From assembly GCA_016868815.1 (NCBI GenBank), contig VGFQ01000010.1, positions 1 through 64,000 on the forward strand: a stretch of 64,000 bases of DNA. Direction: 5' to 3'. A program made the translations under genes and the position numbers. Shown in pieces: positions 45,818 to 54,638 of this stretch. This DNA is from Bacteroidota bacterium (GTDB lineage: Bacteria > Bacteroidota > Bacteroidia > Chitinophagales > Chitinophagaceae). How positions within the stretch are numbered: position 1 is the stretch's first letter; the number at the start of each line of letters is the position of its first letter. The notes under the pieces were generated by a model that had not been told where the DNA came from, did not search any database, and was given only the letters and a program-made list of their open reading frames with translations.

Positions 45818-46897
45818 TTACTCCCCATCGTTGGGACGATACTTCACGTAGGTTCTCCATTTCTCGATCAGGCTTGTTATGTCTTCAGGCAGCGGGCTGT
45901 CAAAGCGTACCTCCTGCCTGCTGACAGGATGTAGAAACCCCAGTGATCGCGCGTGCAGTGCATGCCGCGGGCAGAGAGTAAAACAGTTCTCGACAAATTG
46001 CCGGTAACGGGTGAAGACAGTCCCTTTAACGATGCGGTCGCCACCATATACTTCATCGTTGAAGAGTGGGTGCCCTGTGTGTTGCATGTGCACCCTTATC
46101 TGGTGCGTTCGCCCTGTCTCCAGCCTACATTCAATCAGGGAGACATATCGTAGGCGTTCGAGTACTGTATAATGGGTGATGGCATCCTTTCCGAAGTCTC
46201 CCTCCGGATATACGTCCATCACCTTGCGGAAGCGGTGGTGCCGTCCGATATGGCCCTTCACAGTGCCGCTGTCGGCTTCCGGCTCTCCCCATACCAGCGC
46301 GATATACCTTCGGTACACAGTATGGTCAAAAAATTGCCCAGCCAGGTCTACCGCTGCCGCATCTGTCTTGGCAACGACCAGCAGCCCGCTGGTATTCTTA
46401 TCTATCCGGTGGACGAGGCCATAGCGGGGGAGGGAGTCCTCTGTCAGCTCGGGATGTTGCTGTTGCAGATGCCAGGCGATACCATTGACGAGGGTGCCAC
46501 TGTAATTTCCATGGCCGGGATGCACCACTCTGCCGGCTTCTTTGTTAAGCACAAGGATGGCCTCATCTTCATATACGATGTGCAAGGGAATCTGTTCCGG
46601 CTTGACTTCGTAGGTCTCTGGCGCGGTAACAGAAAACAGGATAATGCTATCGCCTGGACGGATCTTATAGTTCGACTTCACAGGCTTGCCATTGACAAGT
46701 ACCATCTGTGCCGCAATCGCCTGTTGCAGCCGGTTACGTGAGAGGTTTGTCAGTCGCTGGATGAGGAACTTGTCGATTCTTACAGACTCCTGTCCTTTGT
46801 CAACTACGACAGTATGTCGTTCAAAGAGTTCTTCACTGGCATCCGTTTCCCCATGCCACAGGTCAGGTCCGTCGGCTTTCGCTGGTTGACTATCCAT
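45818..46897 (-). CDS. RluA-family pseudouridine synthase (RluD-like)
   Basis: 359 residues. An S4 RNA-binding domain (RIDKFLIQRLTNLSRNRLQ) at about 40-100 is followed by the catalytic domain with GLVHRIDKNTSGLLVVAK, whose Asp is the nucleophile, and CRLETGRTHQIRVHM. The closest functional guess is RluD (23S rRNA 1911/1915/1917). It converges on priA with 12 bp between stops and diverges from lipB. Confidence 0.88.
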   Translation of the reverse strand: MDSQPAKADGPDLWHGETDASEELFERHTVVVDKGQESVRIDKFLIQRLTNLSRNRLQQAIAAQMVLVNGKPVKSNYKIRPGDSIILFSVTAPETYEVKPEQIPLHIVYEDEAILVLNKEAGRVVHPGHGNYSGTLVNGIAWHLQQQHPELTEDSLPRYGLVHRIDKNTSGLLVVAKTDAAAVDLAGQFFDHTVYRRYIALVWGEPEADSGTVKGHIGRHHRFRKVMDVYPEGDFGKDAITHYTVLERLRYVSLIECRLETGRTHQIRVHMQHTGHPLFNDEVYGGDRIVKGTVFTRYRQFVENCFTLCPRHALHARSLGFLHPVSRQEVRFDSPLPEDITSLIEKWRTYVKYRPNDGE

Positions 46898-46928
46898 CTG
46901 TTCAAAGATAGGATCTGTGGAAAGAATC

Positions 46929-46936
46929 TATTTTTG
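46929..46936 (+). promoter_or_regulatory. Promoter -7 element of lipB
   Basis: TATTTTTG matches TAnnTTTG but ends only 4 bp before the lipB ATG at 46941, so the transcript would start at or almost at the start codon. No clear -33 TTG is found. Confidence 0.4.
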
Positions 46937-46940
46937 CAGC

Positions 46941-47681
46941 ATGTCTGAACAGACGGTTCTACTGCGAGCGTTGGGAAATATTGGATATGCGGATGCCTGG
47001 GACTTGCAGGAGCAGTTGCTCGCGGGCAATGTGCAGGTGAAGACCGACTGGCACCGACAGCCGCCTGGTCAGCGGATACCGGCCAACGCTCCGTCCACCC
47101 AACATCATCTCCTTCTCTGCGAACATCCTCTCGTCTATACCCTGGGAAAAAGTGGAAAGATGCAGCATGTGCTGCTCGATGAACAGTCCATGGCTGCCAG
47201 AGGCATCTCTTTTTTTCATACAAATCGTGGCGGGGATATCACCTTCCATGGACCAGGGCAATGGGTGGGCTATCCGATCCTCGACTTGGAACGATTCCGG
47301 CCCGACATCAGCTGGTACCTCAGAAGCCTAGAAGAAGTTATCATCCGGATGCTGGCGGGCTATGGGCTGAACGGGGACCGCAGCCCCGGTGAGACAGGTG
47401 TCTGGCTGGAACCGGAGATACCGGCTCGGGCCCGAAAGATCTGTGCCATGGGTGTCCGCTGCTCCCGCTGGGTCACCATGCACGGCTTTGCCTTCAATGT
47501 GAATACAGATTTGTCGTACTTCGGGCACATCATCCCCTGCGGCATCCACGACAAACAAGTGACGTCGCTTGCCCAGGAGCTAGGCCATCCCGTACCTATG
47601 GAAGAAGTATCTCAACAACTCTGTAGACAGTTCGAGCGGGTCTTTGACTGCCAACTGATTAGTTCCGAAGCTTTGGAATGA
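46941..47681 (+). CDS. lipB: Lipoyl(octanoyl) transferase LipB
   Basis: 246 residues from ATG 46941. Motifs are EHPLVYTLGKSG, NRGGDITFHGPGQWVGYPI, RKICAMGVRCSRWVTMHG (catalytic Lys) and HIIPCGI (catalytic Cys). It moves octanoyl from ACP to the lipoyl domains of E2 and GcvH proteins. lipA is not in the window. The last 23 bp overlap the 3' end of the converging hypothetical gene. Confidence 0.92.
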   Translation: MSEQTVLLRALGNIGYADAWDLQEQLLAGNVQVKTDWHRQPPGQRIPANAPSTQHHLLLCEHPLVYTLGKSGKMQHVLLDEQSMAARGISFFHTNRGGDITFHGPGQWVGYPILDLERFRPDISWYLRSLEEVIIRMLAGYGLNGDRSPGETGVWLEPEIPARARKICAMGVRCSRWVTMHGFAFNVNTDLSYFGHIIPCGIHDKQVTSLAQELGHPVPMEEVSQQLCRQFERVFDCQLISSEALE

Positions 47682-48519
47682 AGATGCGGTTCCGATCCTT
47701 GACGGTTCCATTTTGCCGGATCTCGAATTCGAACCAGCCCGACCGCTGGAAGTTCACTTTGTCGAGTATGAGGATGGGTTCTTGGTCGATATCGAATTGA
47801 AACAGGGATCCACCCTCTGGCTGGAAGAATTGTATCGAATATCGGATACCTCTTGTATCTGGCATGGCCACCACTACATTTCCTTCTTTGTTGGTAAAGA
47901 GATATGGGGAGGGTGAAAACAGATTGCTGGGTAATTGAAAACTTAGCTTTGGTGGTGCGGAAGCCATGGGATCTCCGGGCTGCAGATACCGCCAGGGCAT
48001 TTTCTTCAATAAGACGAACCTAGTTTTTTTAAGGATAAGGTCGTATTCTTTCTGGTCCTCAGATCGAGGCACCCAAAGGCTCATTGCTAGGGATGGTTTT
48101 GGGGGGGCATCCCCTGGACGGGAGATGACGATGGGGCTTGGCAGCTCAGGGAGAGTCTTCTCGTAAGGTGGGAGGATGTCACCGGGTCTTTTCACTCGTG
48201 TCTGAAAGAATCGACCATATGGGAATTGTACGTATATGCGGTAGTACTGTCTGGTATTAGGTGCTGATACGTCCGTAAATCCGTTCACGGCAAGGGCAGG
48301 GTCTGGCATAGTGACAATCGTACGAAATCCGTACAGGCTGTCTTCAGACCGTTGGATACTGATCTGATATACATCTTGGTACGGATTGGTCCAGCTGATG
48401 ATGGTTTTCCCGGACCGGATGGTGGCCGTAAACGAGGGTAGTGTATCCTGTGCCAGTCCCTGCAGGGTCAGCGACATACCTATCAAGAGCAAAGATTTTC
48501 GCGCGCGCCGGATGAGCAT
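47659..48519 (-). CDS. Exported protein of unknown function
   Basis: 286 residues with a signal peptide (KSLLLIGMSLTLQGLAQ). The first mature part (ATIRSGKTIISWTNPYQDVYQISIQRS) looks like a fibronectin-type fold that compares with the TIISW...I.IQRS pattern, then a Pro/Ser-rich middle and a C-terminal beta-rich domain (YSIQFFQPEGGSLFQFDI, GWFEFEI). No enzyme motif is visible. Its 3' end overlaps lipB by 23 bp on the other strand. Confidence 0.7.
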   Translation of the reverse strand: MLIRRARKSLLLIGMSLTLQGLAQDTLPSFTATIRSGKTIISWTNPYQDVYQISIQRSEDSLYGFRTIVTMPDPALAVNGFTDVSAPNTRQYYRIYVQFPYGRFFQTRVKRPGDILPPYEKTLPELPSPIVISRPGDAPPKPSLAMSLWVPRSEDQKEYDLILKKTRFVLLKKMPWRYLQPGDPMASAPPKLSFQLPSNLFSPSPYLFTNKEGNVVVAMPDTRGIRYSIQFFQPEGGSLFQFDIDQEPILILDKVNFQRSGWFEFEIRQNGTVKDRNRIFIPKLRN

Positions 48520-48559
48520 CTCTGCAAAGGATTATGACCTCTGCAAAGGTAGGTGCTGG

Positions 48560-49477
48560 TCAAGAACTTGTGAGAGACAGATTTTTCAACGATCGGTTGC
48601 CCTGAAGCCCTCCACTGTGGATGGCCAAGATGCGCTCCTTGTTGTGGAAGTACCCATTTCGGAACAGGTCGTCCACGGCAAACATCAGTTTGGCTGTGTA
48701 GACAAAGTCGGTCTGGATGCCACTGGCTAGATAGAATCGTTTCATAAACTGCAGCAGCGCTAGATTTTTTTTGGCGTACCCTCCAAAGTGGTATCCATCT
48801 ATCATTGTCATTGCCCCTTGCCGCTCCTCCTCAGGAATCAACGAATGAATATCATTTTCCAGTCCGCCATGCCCTTTCAGAACAGGAATCCCGATAACAG
48901 CTGTCCGAGGGTGGGCTGCCATGCGTAGTCCGGCTGCCATGGTTCCCGTGCCACAGGCACAAACAATGCGGTCATATCGCTCAGTAGGGATACCATCCAG
49001 CATCTTCTTTGCCCCCTGGGCCCCCTCACGCGTGTAGCCCCCTTCGGGTACCACCAGCCACCGGGGGGGTATTTCCGCTGTGTACGCGTTGGGATCTCGG
49101 TGCAAGGCCTTGTATCGCTCACGGGAGAGATAGCGGAGTTGCATGCCCCATTCTTGCGCATCTGCCAAGGTCGGTGAGCAGTGGGGGGGCTGTTCCCCCC
49201 GGATGATGCCGATGGCTGGAAGGCCTGCTGCCTGGGCGGCAAAGGCAGTCGCATGGATGTGGTTGGAGTAAGGCCCACCAAATGTGACGATCCCTGGCCG
49301 ACCTTCCTGGAAGGCTCTGGCGAGGAAGGGTTCTAGCTTATACAACTTATTGCCCGACACCACCGGATGGCACTCGTCCAACCTTAGTACGTCCCAGCTG
49401 GGCTTTTTTGTGCCCCAGGAAAATGGGTCGGTTCGGATACGAACCGACATACTCCAATTGTTGTCGTTGTCTGCCAT
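48560..49477 (-). CDS. PLP-dependent D-cysteine desulfhydrase/ACC deaminase family protein
   Basis: 305 residues, fold type II PLP enzyme. The Schiff-base Lys is K44 in SGNKLYKLEPF, and TFGGPYSNHIHATA and GTGTMAAGLRMA bind the cofactor ring and phosphate. The family includes ACC deaminases and D-cysteine desulfhydrases, which cannot be told apart reliably by eye. The protein is short for this family. It has its own start 112 bp from the divergent nucleotidyltransferase gene. Confidence 0.82.
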   Translation of the reverse strand: MADNDNNWSMSVRIRTDPFSWGTKKPSWDVLRLDECHPVVSGNKLYKLEPFLARAFQEGRPGIVTFGGPYSNHIHATAFAAQAAGLPAIGIIRGEQPPHCSPTLADAQEWGMQLRYLSRERYKALHRDPNAYTAEIPPRWLVVPEGGYTREGAQGAKKMLDGIPTERYDRIVCACGTGTMAAGLRMAAHPRTAVIGIPVLKGHGGLENDIHSLIPEEERQGAMTMIDGYHFGGYAKKNLALLQFMKRFYLASGIQTDFVYTAKLMFAVDDLFRNGYFHNKERILAIHSGGLQGNRSLKNLSLTSS

Positions 49478-49588
49478 GATTCGGAAGCTATTTGTGGGAA
49501 TGTCTGTCTGTAGGTCACCGGAGAGACAATCCCCCCATTACCATAGAATTAATTTATTTTAGTGTCCCTCAAACCATTCAAAAGTAGC

Positions 49589-50494
49589 ATGATGAAGCCC
49601 ACTTTGGTGATTTTGGCCGCTGGAATGGCATCCCGATACGGTTCTATGAAGCAGACAGAATCTTTTGGACCTTCCGGGGAGACCATCATGGACTATTCGA
49701 TTTATGACGCGATCCGTGCTGGCTTTGGCAAGGTCGTGTTTATCATCCGGAAAGAATTCGCTGAAAACTTCGAGTCCATTTTTGGGCCACGTCTACAAGG
49801 CTTGGTGCAGACTGACTATGTTTTCCAGGAATTGGAGTCTTGTCTTGGCGGAAGACAAGTGCCGGCTGGACGGACCAAGCCATGGGGTACTGCCCATGCA
49901 GTGCTCTGCGCGCGCGAAGCCGTACACGAACCCTTTGCGGTCATCAATGCCGATGATTTTTACGGTAGGGACGCTTTTGAAAAGGCAGTAGCCTTTTTGC
50001 AAGAGCCCTGTGATGCGCGTACCTATTCGATCATTGGGTACAACCTTATGAAAACTCTCTCTGACAACGGCACGGTCAATAGGGGCGTCTGCGAGGTGGA
50101 TGAGCATGGCCACTTGACGGCTATTGCGGAGCGACTCAATATTTCACAGACGGACGGCGTCGTTGTCTGTGGCGACCAGGCATTGCCCCGCGAACTTCCG
50201 ACGCATGCGCAAGTTTCCATGAACTTCTGGTGCTTCCATCCTTCCTATTTTGAATATGCCAGCCATCTTTTCAGCGAATTCCTGGATGCCCGTATGCAGG
50301 AAGAGAAGTCTGAGTTCTTCATCCCCATTGTGGCAGACCGGTTCATTCGGGAACAGATGGGCGACATCCAGGTCATTCCTACGTCTGCTACCTGGTTCGG
50401 TGTGACCTATAAGGAAGACGCACCGGAGGTACGCAGGTGCGTGAATGAATTGGTGTCGAATGGGGAGTACCCCGTACAACTTTGGAAGGCCTGA
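49589..50494 (+). CDS. Nucleotidyltransferase (sugar-1-phosphate NTP transferase type)
   Basis: 301 residues from ATG 49589 (or 49592). The N-terminal VILAAGMASRYGSMKQTESFGPSGE is the nucleotide-binding loop of NTP transferases, INADDFYGRDAF holds the metal-binding Asp, and the Cys/Trp-rich end (SATWFGVTYKEDAPEV) fits the Bacteroidota group that is often paired with a kinase. No kinase gene is next to it here. The product is an NDP-sugar, identity unknown. Confidence 0.75.
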   Translation: MMKPTLVILAAGMASRYGSMKQTESFGPSGETIMDYSIYDAIRAGFGKVVFIIRKEFAENFESIFGPRLQGLVQTDYVFQELESCLGGRQVPAGRTKPWGTAHAVLCAREAVHEPFAVINADDFYGRDAFEKAVAFLQEPCDARTYSIIGYNLMKTLSDNGTVNRGVCEVDEHGHLTAIAERLNISQTDGVVVCGDQALPRELPTHAQVSMNFWCFHPSYFEYASHLFSEFLDARMQEEKSEFFIPIVADRFIREQMGDIQVIPTSATWFGVTYKEDAPEVRRCVNELVSNGEYPVQLWKA

Positions 50495-50600
50495 GCCGCG
50501 ATCCCATTCATGGAGAGCTACATGGATCAAGTTATGTCTATTCGTGGATCCGTGCCTGTTGTGACATGGCAGGAATCCATCTATTCAACATGGCGGCAGC

Positions 50601-51701
50601 TCACATCAAAACCTTCACCATATAGATGCAGTCTTGTATCTTCCGAACCTGACGGATGCGGTCTAATCCTTTAATCTGGGAGGCCGCTGACAGACGCAGT
50701 CCTTTGGCGAGGTTCTGGTCTTTCATCTCTTCTACCAGGCGGTAGATGTTCAGCGAGCGGATGGCGAAGACTACCCCTTCTGCTTTCGCTTGGCGCGCAT
50801 TGAGAATACCTATAACTTCTCCCTTTCTATTTATGACGGGACCGCCGCTGTTGCCTGGGTTGGCGGAAATGCTCAACTGGTAGGAGAGGGTATCTCCTTC
50901 AGCGCCGGAGCGAGCACTAAGGTAACCTTCCCCGTATACGACTTCATCTTTAGGATATCCCAGCGTGAAGACTGGCTCTGCAATCTCCATCCCATTACGA
51001 CTGATGCCATAGGGCAGGGCGGATTTTGGGAGAAAATCATCATCCTCGATTTTAAGGATGGCCAGGTCTCGCTGGATGTCTGCAAAGACAATCGTCGCAC
51101 GGAATTCTTCACCGGTATGGTTCTGCACAACCACGCCTGTTGCGTCTGTGAGCACGTGAGCGCTGGTCACCAGATAACCCTTGGCATCGATGAGGAAGCT
51201 CGTGCCGCCAAAGCTTACTTCCCTGCCGGGTTCGATTTTTTTACGGACAGCATTGATTTCTGCCCGCTGATTGCTGCTCTGCCGTTCCAGCCGGCTGACT
51301 TTCCGGCGTAGTTCTTCTACTACTGTAATGGGCGCTTTGGGCGCAAAGACAGCCGTGATGCCGCTGATCAGCAGGGCGGTAACACCAGCGATGGAGGCCG
51401 CAACACCCACAACTCTGCGATAGCGAGTCCATAACTCCAAGAGCTTTCCCTGAACTTCTTTTTCTAGTGGTTGGATGTCACCACTTTCCTGGAGAGTTTG
51501 GTGAATATCGTGCAGGTTTGCTTTGACCCGCTTCCTTTCGGCATAAGTTACCATCCGGTCTAGCATCAACTGATGTTCGACAAACAATTGGTCCTGCGCT
51601 GGATTAGAGCGACGCGTCTCTTCGAAGACTCGGCACTCATCTGGAGACATCTCTCCCCGAAGGAACTTTTCGGTAGCAGCAATATGTTGGTATTGATCCA
51701 T
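50601..51701 (-). CDS. Membrane protein joining an anti-sigma-like cytoplasmic domain to a trypsin-like protease
   Basis: 366 residues. Residues 1-90 are a small helical cytoplasmic domain of the kind seen in Bacteroidota anti-sigma proteins (KFLRGEMSPDECRVFEE), then one membrane helix (about 97-119), a short coiled coil (VVEELRRKVSRLERQ) and a periplasmic S1C/trypsin-like domain (about 163-325) with complete triad H182 (TSAHVLT), D212 (RDLAILK) and S285 (GNSGGPV). No PDZ domain follows. The ECF sigma gene ends 3 bp before it, so the protein probably restrains that factor and senses or processes something outside (inference). Confidence 0.8.
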   Translation of the reverse strand: MDQYQHIAATEKFLRGEMSPDECRVFEETRRSNPAQDQLFVEHQLMLDRMVTYAERKRVKANLHDIHQTLQESGDIQPLEKEVQGKLLELWTRYRRVVGVAASIAGVTALLISGITAVFAPKAPITVVEELRRKVSRLERQSSNQRAEINAVRKKIEPGREVSFGGTSFLIDAKGYLVTSAHVLTDATGVVVQNHTGEEFRATIVFADIQRDLAILKIEDDDFLPKSALPYGISRNGMEIAEPVFTLGYPKDEVVYGEGYLSARSGAEGDTLSYQLSISANPGNSGGPVINRKGEVIGILNARQAKAEGVVFAIRSLNIYRLVEEMKDQNLAKGLRLSAASQIKGLDRIRQVRKIQDCIYMVKVLM

Positions 51702-51704
51702 GTT

Positions 51705-52310
51705 TTATTGGGGCTTATATTCTGCGAAGAATAATTTTTTGAGCCTCATCAGGCATTTGTATTTCTGCGTTTTGGCATTGTCAGCGTTCGTGTATCCGAA
51801 ATAAGCGGATATTTCTACCATGGATTTCTGGTGCACATAGAAGGCCTCTAATAAACTTTTACAAGGCTCTCCCAAGCGGCCCATGGCCGCTTTCATGACA
51901 CCATATTGGGCGGTACGTTTTTCATGGGCTTCAAGATCCTCCTCGATCGAGACCGTCTCGACTAGATCCTCATCCGGGGATTCGAAGCGTTTTAGATATT
52001 GGAGTTTTTTCAACCAGATCCGCCGGGCGACGGAGTACAGATAAGTTCGAATCTGGCAAGTCAGCTCGAAGTCATCAGTTTGGGATTTTTCATACAGGAC
52101 AAGCAACGCCTCCTGAAAAACATCCCTAGCATCATCCTCAGTACCATTATTCCGGATAATCAGCGTCTGAACCAGACTGAAATTCTCTTTATAAATGAAG
52201 TGAATAGCGTCTTTTTCATTGAGCGCCAATCCTTTAAGTAGCAGAGAATCACGATCTGAACGACTCACGGATCTATTTTTAATACCCCAACGCTGTGATT
52301 TGTAACCCAT
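51705..52310 (-). CDS. ECF-type RNA polymerase sigma factor
   Basis: 201 residues from ATG 52310 (a GTG at 52313 is also possible). Region 2 is visible as DARDVFQEALLVLYEKSQ and IRTYLYSVARRIWLKKL; region 4 as LGEPCKSLLEAFYVHQKSMVEISAYFGYTNADNAKTQ. It directs RNA polymerase to a stress or surface regulon. The membrane protease gene follows 3 bp downstream and is the likely partner. The small lipoprotein gene is divergent. Confidence 0.85.
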   Translation of the reverse strand: MGYKSQRWGIKNRSVSRSDRDSLLLKGLALNEKDAIHFIYKENFSLVQTLIIRNNGTEDDARDVFQEALLVLYEKSQTDDFELTCQIRTYLYSVARRIWLKKLQYLKRFESPDEDLVETVSIEEDLEAHEKRTAQYGVMKAAMGRLGEPCKSLLEAFYVHQKSMVEISAYFGYTNADNAKTQKYKCLMRLKKLFFAEYKPQ

Positions 52311-52408
52311 CACAAAGAAAAAAAAATAATCGATGCAGGTGGGTTACCTGGATTCTTTTTTGGTATCAATGGTGAAAACTTCATCTAAAAAAACAAAAAA
52401 TCAAGAAA

Positions 52409-52579
52409 ATGAAGAAGCTCCTCGCCATTATGGCCATCGCCTTCCTCGCATCCTGCGGTGGTGGTGCCAAAGAAGAAGTCACAGACACAGCTGCTGTTGC
52501 CGTTGACACAACTGCTCCTGCCGTTGACACAACTGCCGCTCCCGACACGACCGCTGCTGCTGATACAGCTGCTCATTAA
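52409..52579 (+). CDS. Small repeat-rich lipoprotein
   Basis: 56 residues. The start is AIMAIAFLASCGGG with a lipobox (LASC), then three or four imperfect repeats of the type V-D-T-T-A-(P/A), ending DTAAH. Only Ala, Thr, Asp, Val and Pro are common after the lipobox, so the mature peptide is acidic and probably unfolded. The A-rich stretch before ATG 52409 is typical for translation starts in this phylum. A strong terminator follows 29 bp after the stop, so it is a one-gene unit. The role is unknown; such short lipoproteins can be abundant in the envelope. Confidence 0.75.
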   Translation: MKKLLAIMAIAFLASCGGGAKEEVTDTAAVAVDTTAPAVDTTAAPDTTAAADTAAH

Positions 52580-52608
52580 CTTTTTTCTTATATGGCAAGC
52601 AATCGTTT

Positions 52609-52643
52609 AAGCTGCCCCGTTTTAACGGGGTAGCTTTTTTTTT
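52609..52643 (+). terminator. Intrinsic terminator of the small lipoprotein gene
   Basis: AAGCTGCCCCGTT and AACGGGGTAGCTT form a 13-pair stem with one G-T, a 2-nt apex and nine Ts. The strength suits a highly transcribed small gene. Confidence 0.88.
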
Positions 52644-52746
52644 ACATTCCTGCTTGACATTTTTGCGGAGCAAATCTAACACACTTTCCATGCCTGGTTT
52701 GCTCGTAACTCCTTCTGCTGTTTATCATCTTCTCACCTGCGAACGG

Positions 52747-52754
52747 TACCTTTG
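52747..52754 (+). promoter_or_regulatory. Promoter -7 element of the helicase gene
   Basis: TACCTTTG fits TAnnTTTG and lies 14 bp before ATG 52769, giving a very short 5' leader. The -33 region is not clear. Confidence 0.45.
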
Positions 52755-52768
52755 CGCAAACTTTCTCC

Positions 52769-54448
52769 ATGACTTTTGAAGCGCTGGGTATCCGTCAGGA
52801 TTTGCTCGCATCCATCTGGGACCTAGGATTCACAGAGCCCACGCCCATCCAGGAGAAAGCTATCCCCATCCTGCTCTCCGGCACCCGCGACTTTGTAGGT
52901 CTTGCCCAGACAGGTACCGGAAAGACGGCAGCCTTTGGCCTCCCCCTCTTACAACTCGCAGATGCAGGCCGGAAGGTCCCACAATCGCTCGTCGTGTGTC
53001 CGACCCGCGAGCTATGTATGCAGATCTCACAAGACATGGCTCGCTATACCAAGCGCGCCCAGGGCCTGTATACGGTCGCTGTCTACGGTGGGGCCAGCAT
53101 TGGAGAACAAATCCGTGAACTGCGGAAAGGACCGCAGATCGTTGTGGCCACGCCTGGGCGGCTGATAGATCTCATTGAGCGAAAAGCCATCCAACTGGAT
53201 GAGATTACGCACGTCGTCCTCGATGAGGCCGATGAGATGCTCAATATGGGCTTTCGGGAAGACATAGAATTTATCCTCCAAAACACGCCCTGTCGGCACA
53301 GTGCCTGGCTATTTAGTGCCACCATGCCCACAGAAGTACGGCAGGTCAGCCGTCGCTTTATGTCTTCTCCAGCGGAAGTGAGCATCGGCAGAGTCAATGC
53401 CGCCAATGCCAACATTGACCACCAGTACTTCATCTGCCACTCCGTCAACCGATATGCGACCCTCAAGCGGGCAATCGACTTCAACCCCGGCATCTACGGT
53501 ATCATCTTCACACGGACCAAGGCGGATGCGCAAACGATAACGGAATCACTCATCCGTGAAGGCTATGATATCGAATCCCTGCATGGCGACCTTACCCAGC
53601 AGCAACGCGACAAGGTGATGGGCCGCTTCCGTGAAAAAAGCCTGCAGCTGCTCATCGCTACCGACGTTGCCGCCCGCGGCATCGATGTCACCGGCATCAC
53701 CCACGTCATAAACTACGAACTGCCCGACGACCCAGAAGTATACACACACCGCAGCGGCCGTACTGGCAGGGCCGGACGATCCGGCGTCTGCCTGTCGCTC
53801 ATTACCCCAAGGGAAACCCACCGCATCCGACAGATCGAACGAATGATCGATAACCGCCTTCACCGGATGGACATCCCGGGGGGTAAAGACGTGTGCCGCA
53901 AGCAGTTCTTCCATTTCATAGACCGCATGCTCGCCGCCGACATCAGCCATGGCGACTACGAGACCTACCTCCCTACACTCCGGGAGAAGTTTGCACCAGT
54001 AGATAAAGAAGAAATCCTGCAACGGGTCGCCGCCCTAGAATTCGACCGTTTCCTTCAATACTATGAAAACGCCGCCGACCTCAACGTCCGCGACGAGAGA
54101 AGAGCGCATCGCGACACCCCCCGGTCAGCCGCTGGACAATACACCGACACCCGTGGACGACGCTTCGATCTTGCTCAAAACCAAATGCGCAAACTGTTCG
54201 TCAACCTTGGCACTCGCGATGGATTCTACAAAGCCAGCTTTCTTCAGTTTATCCTCGATATGAGCGACTTGAAAAAAGAAGTACTCGGTCGCATCGATAT
54301 GAAAGATATGAACAGCTGGATCGAAATTGACGCCTCCGTAGCCGAAAAAATGATCCGTGCCCTCGATGGTAAGAAATTCAAAGGCCGCCGCATTCGGATG
54401 AATGATGCAGAGTCAGGCGTACCACGCCCGCCCAAGCGGCAGAAATGA
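52769..54448 (+). CDS. DEAD-box RNA helicase with DbpA-type C-terminal domain
   Basis: 559 residues. Q motif and motif I AQTGTGKT, PTRELCMQ, motif II VLDEADEML, SATMP, ATDVAARGID and HRSGRTGRAGRSG are intact. Residues about 480-550 form a DbpA-like RNA-binding domain (KLFVNLGTRDGFYKASFLQF and IEIDASVAEKMIRAL). It is probably involved in ribosome assembly or mRNA turnover (DeaD/CsdA-like). Confidence 0.92.
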   Translation: MTFEALGIRQDLLASIWDLGFTEPTPIQEKAIPILLSGTRDFVGLAQTGTGKTAAFGLPLLQLADAGRKVPQSLVVCPTRELCMQISQDMARYTKRAQGLYTVAVYGGASIGEQIRELRKGPQIVVATPGRLIDLIERKAIQLDEITHVVLDEADEMLNMGFREDIEFILQNTPCRHSAWLFSATMPTEVRQVSRRFMSSPAEVSIGRVNAANANIDHQYFICHSVNRYATLKRAIDFNPGIYGIIFTRTKADAQTITESLIREGYDIESLHGDLTQQQRDKVMGRFREKSLQLLIATDVAARGIDVTGITHVINYELPDDPEVYTHRSGRTGRAGRSGVCLSLITPRETHRIRQIERMIDNRLHRMDIPGGKDVCRKQFFHFIDRMLAADISHGDYETYLPTLREKFAPVDKEEILQRVAALEFDRFLQYYENAADLNVRDERRAHRDTPRSAAGQYTDTRGRRFDLAQNQMRKLFVNLGTRDGFYKASFLQFILDMSDLKKEVLGRIDMKDMNSWIEIDASVAEKMIRALDGKKFKGRRIRMNDAESGVPRPPKRQK

Positions 54449-54546
54449 ACACTGCCTTTCTCTGAAAAATATCGAAACATATTGCCCGCTGTTTTGATAT
54501 CTTTCAATCATTCTCCAGAATATTTTTTTCCAATCACTTATTACCG

Positions 54547-54554
54547 TATATTTG
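54547..54554 (+). promoter_or_regulatory. Promoter -7 element of the aromatic operon leader
   Basis: TATATTTG matches TAnnTTTG exactly. It ends 3 bp before the leader ATG at 54558, so the leader would be translated from the very 5' end or from a slightly later start such as TTG 54582. No strong -33 TTG is seen. Confidence 0.5.
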
Positions 54555-54557
54555 ACT

Positions 54558-54638
54558 ATGATCAATCGTAGCACATACCGATTGTATTTCTCCTACTTCT
54601 ATTTTGAAGCGGGATCGGGATGTCTTGGGTTGTCATAA
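54558..54638 (+). CDS. Tyr/Phe-rich leader peptide of the aromatic operon
   Basis: A 26-residue frame, ATG to TAA: MINRSTYRLYFSYFYFEA then GSGCLGLS. Residues 7-16 contain four Tyr and three Phe. Shortage of charged tRNA-Tyr or tRNA-Phe should stall the ribosome there. The frame ends between the two halves of the predicted antiterminator, as in leader peptides such as pheL of E. coli. It is too short for usual gene callers. The start could also be TTG 54582, which keeps most aromatic codons. Confidence 0.8.
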   Translation: MINRSTYRLYFSYFYFEAGSGCLGLS

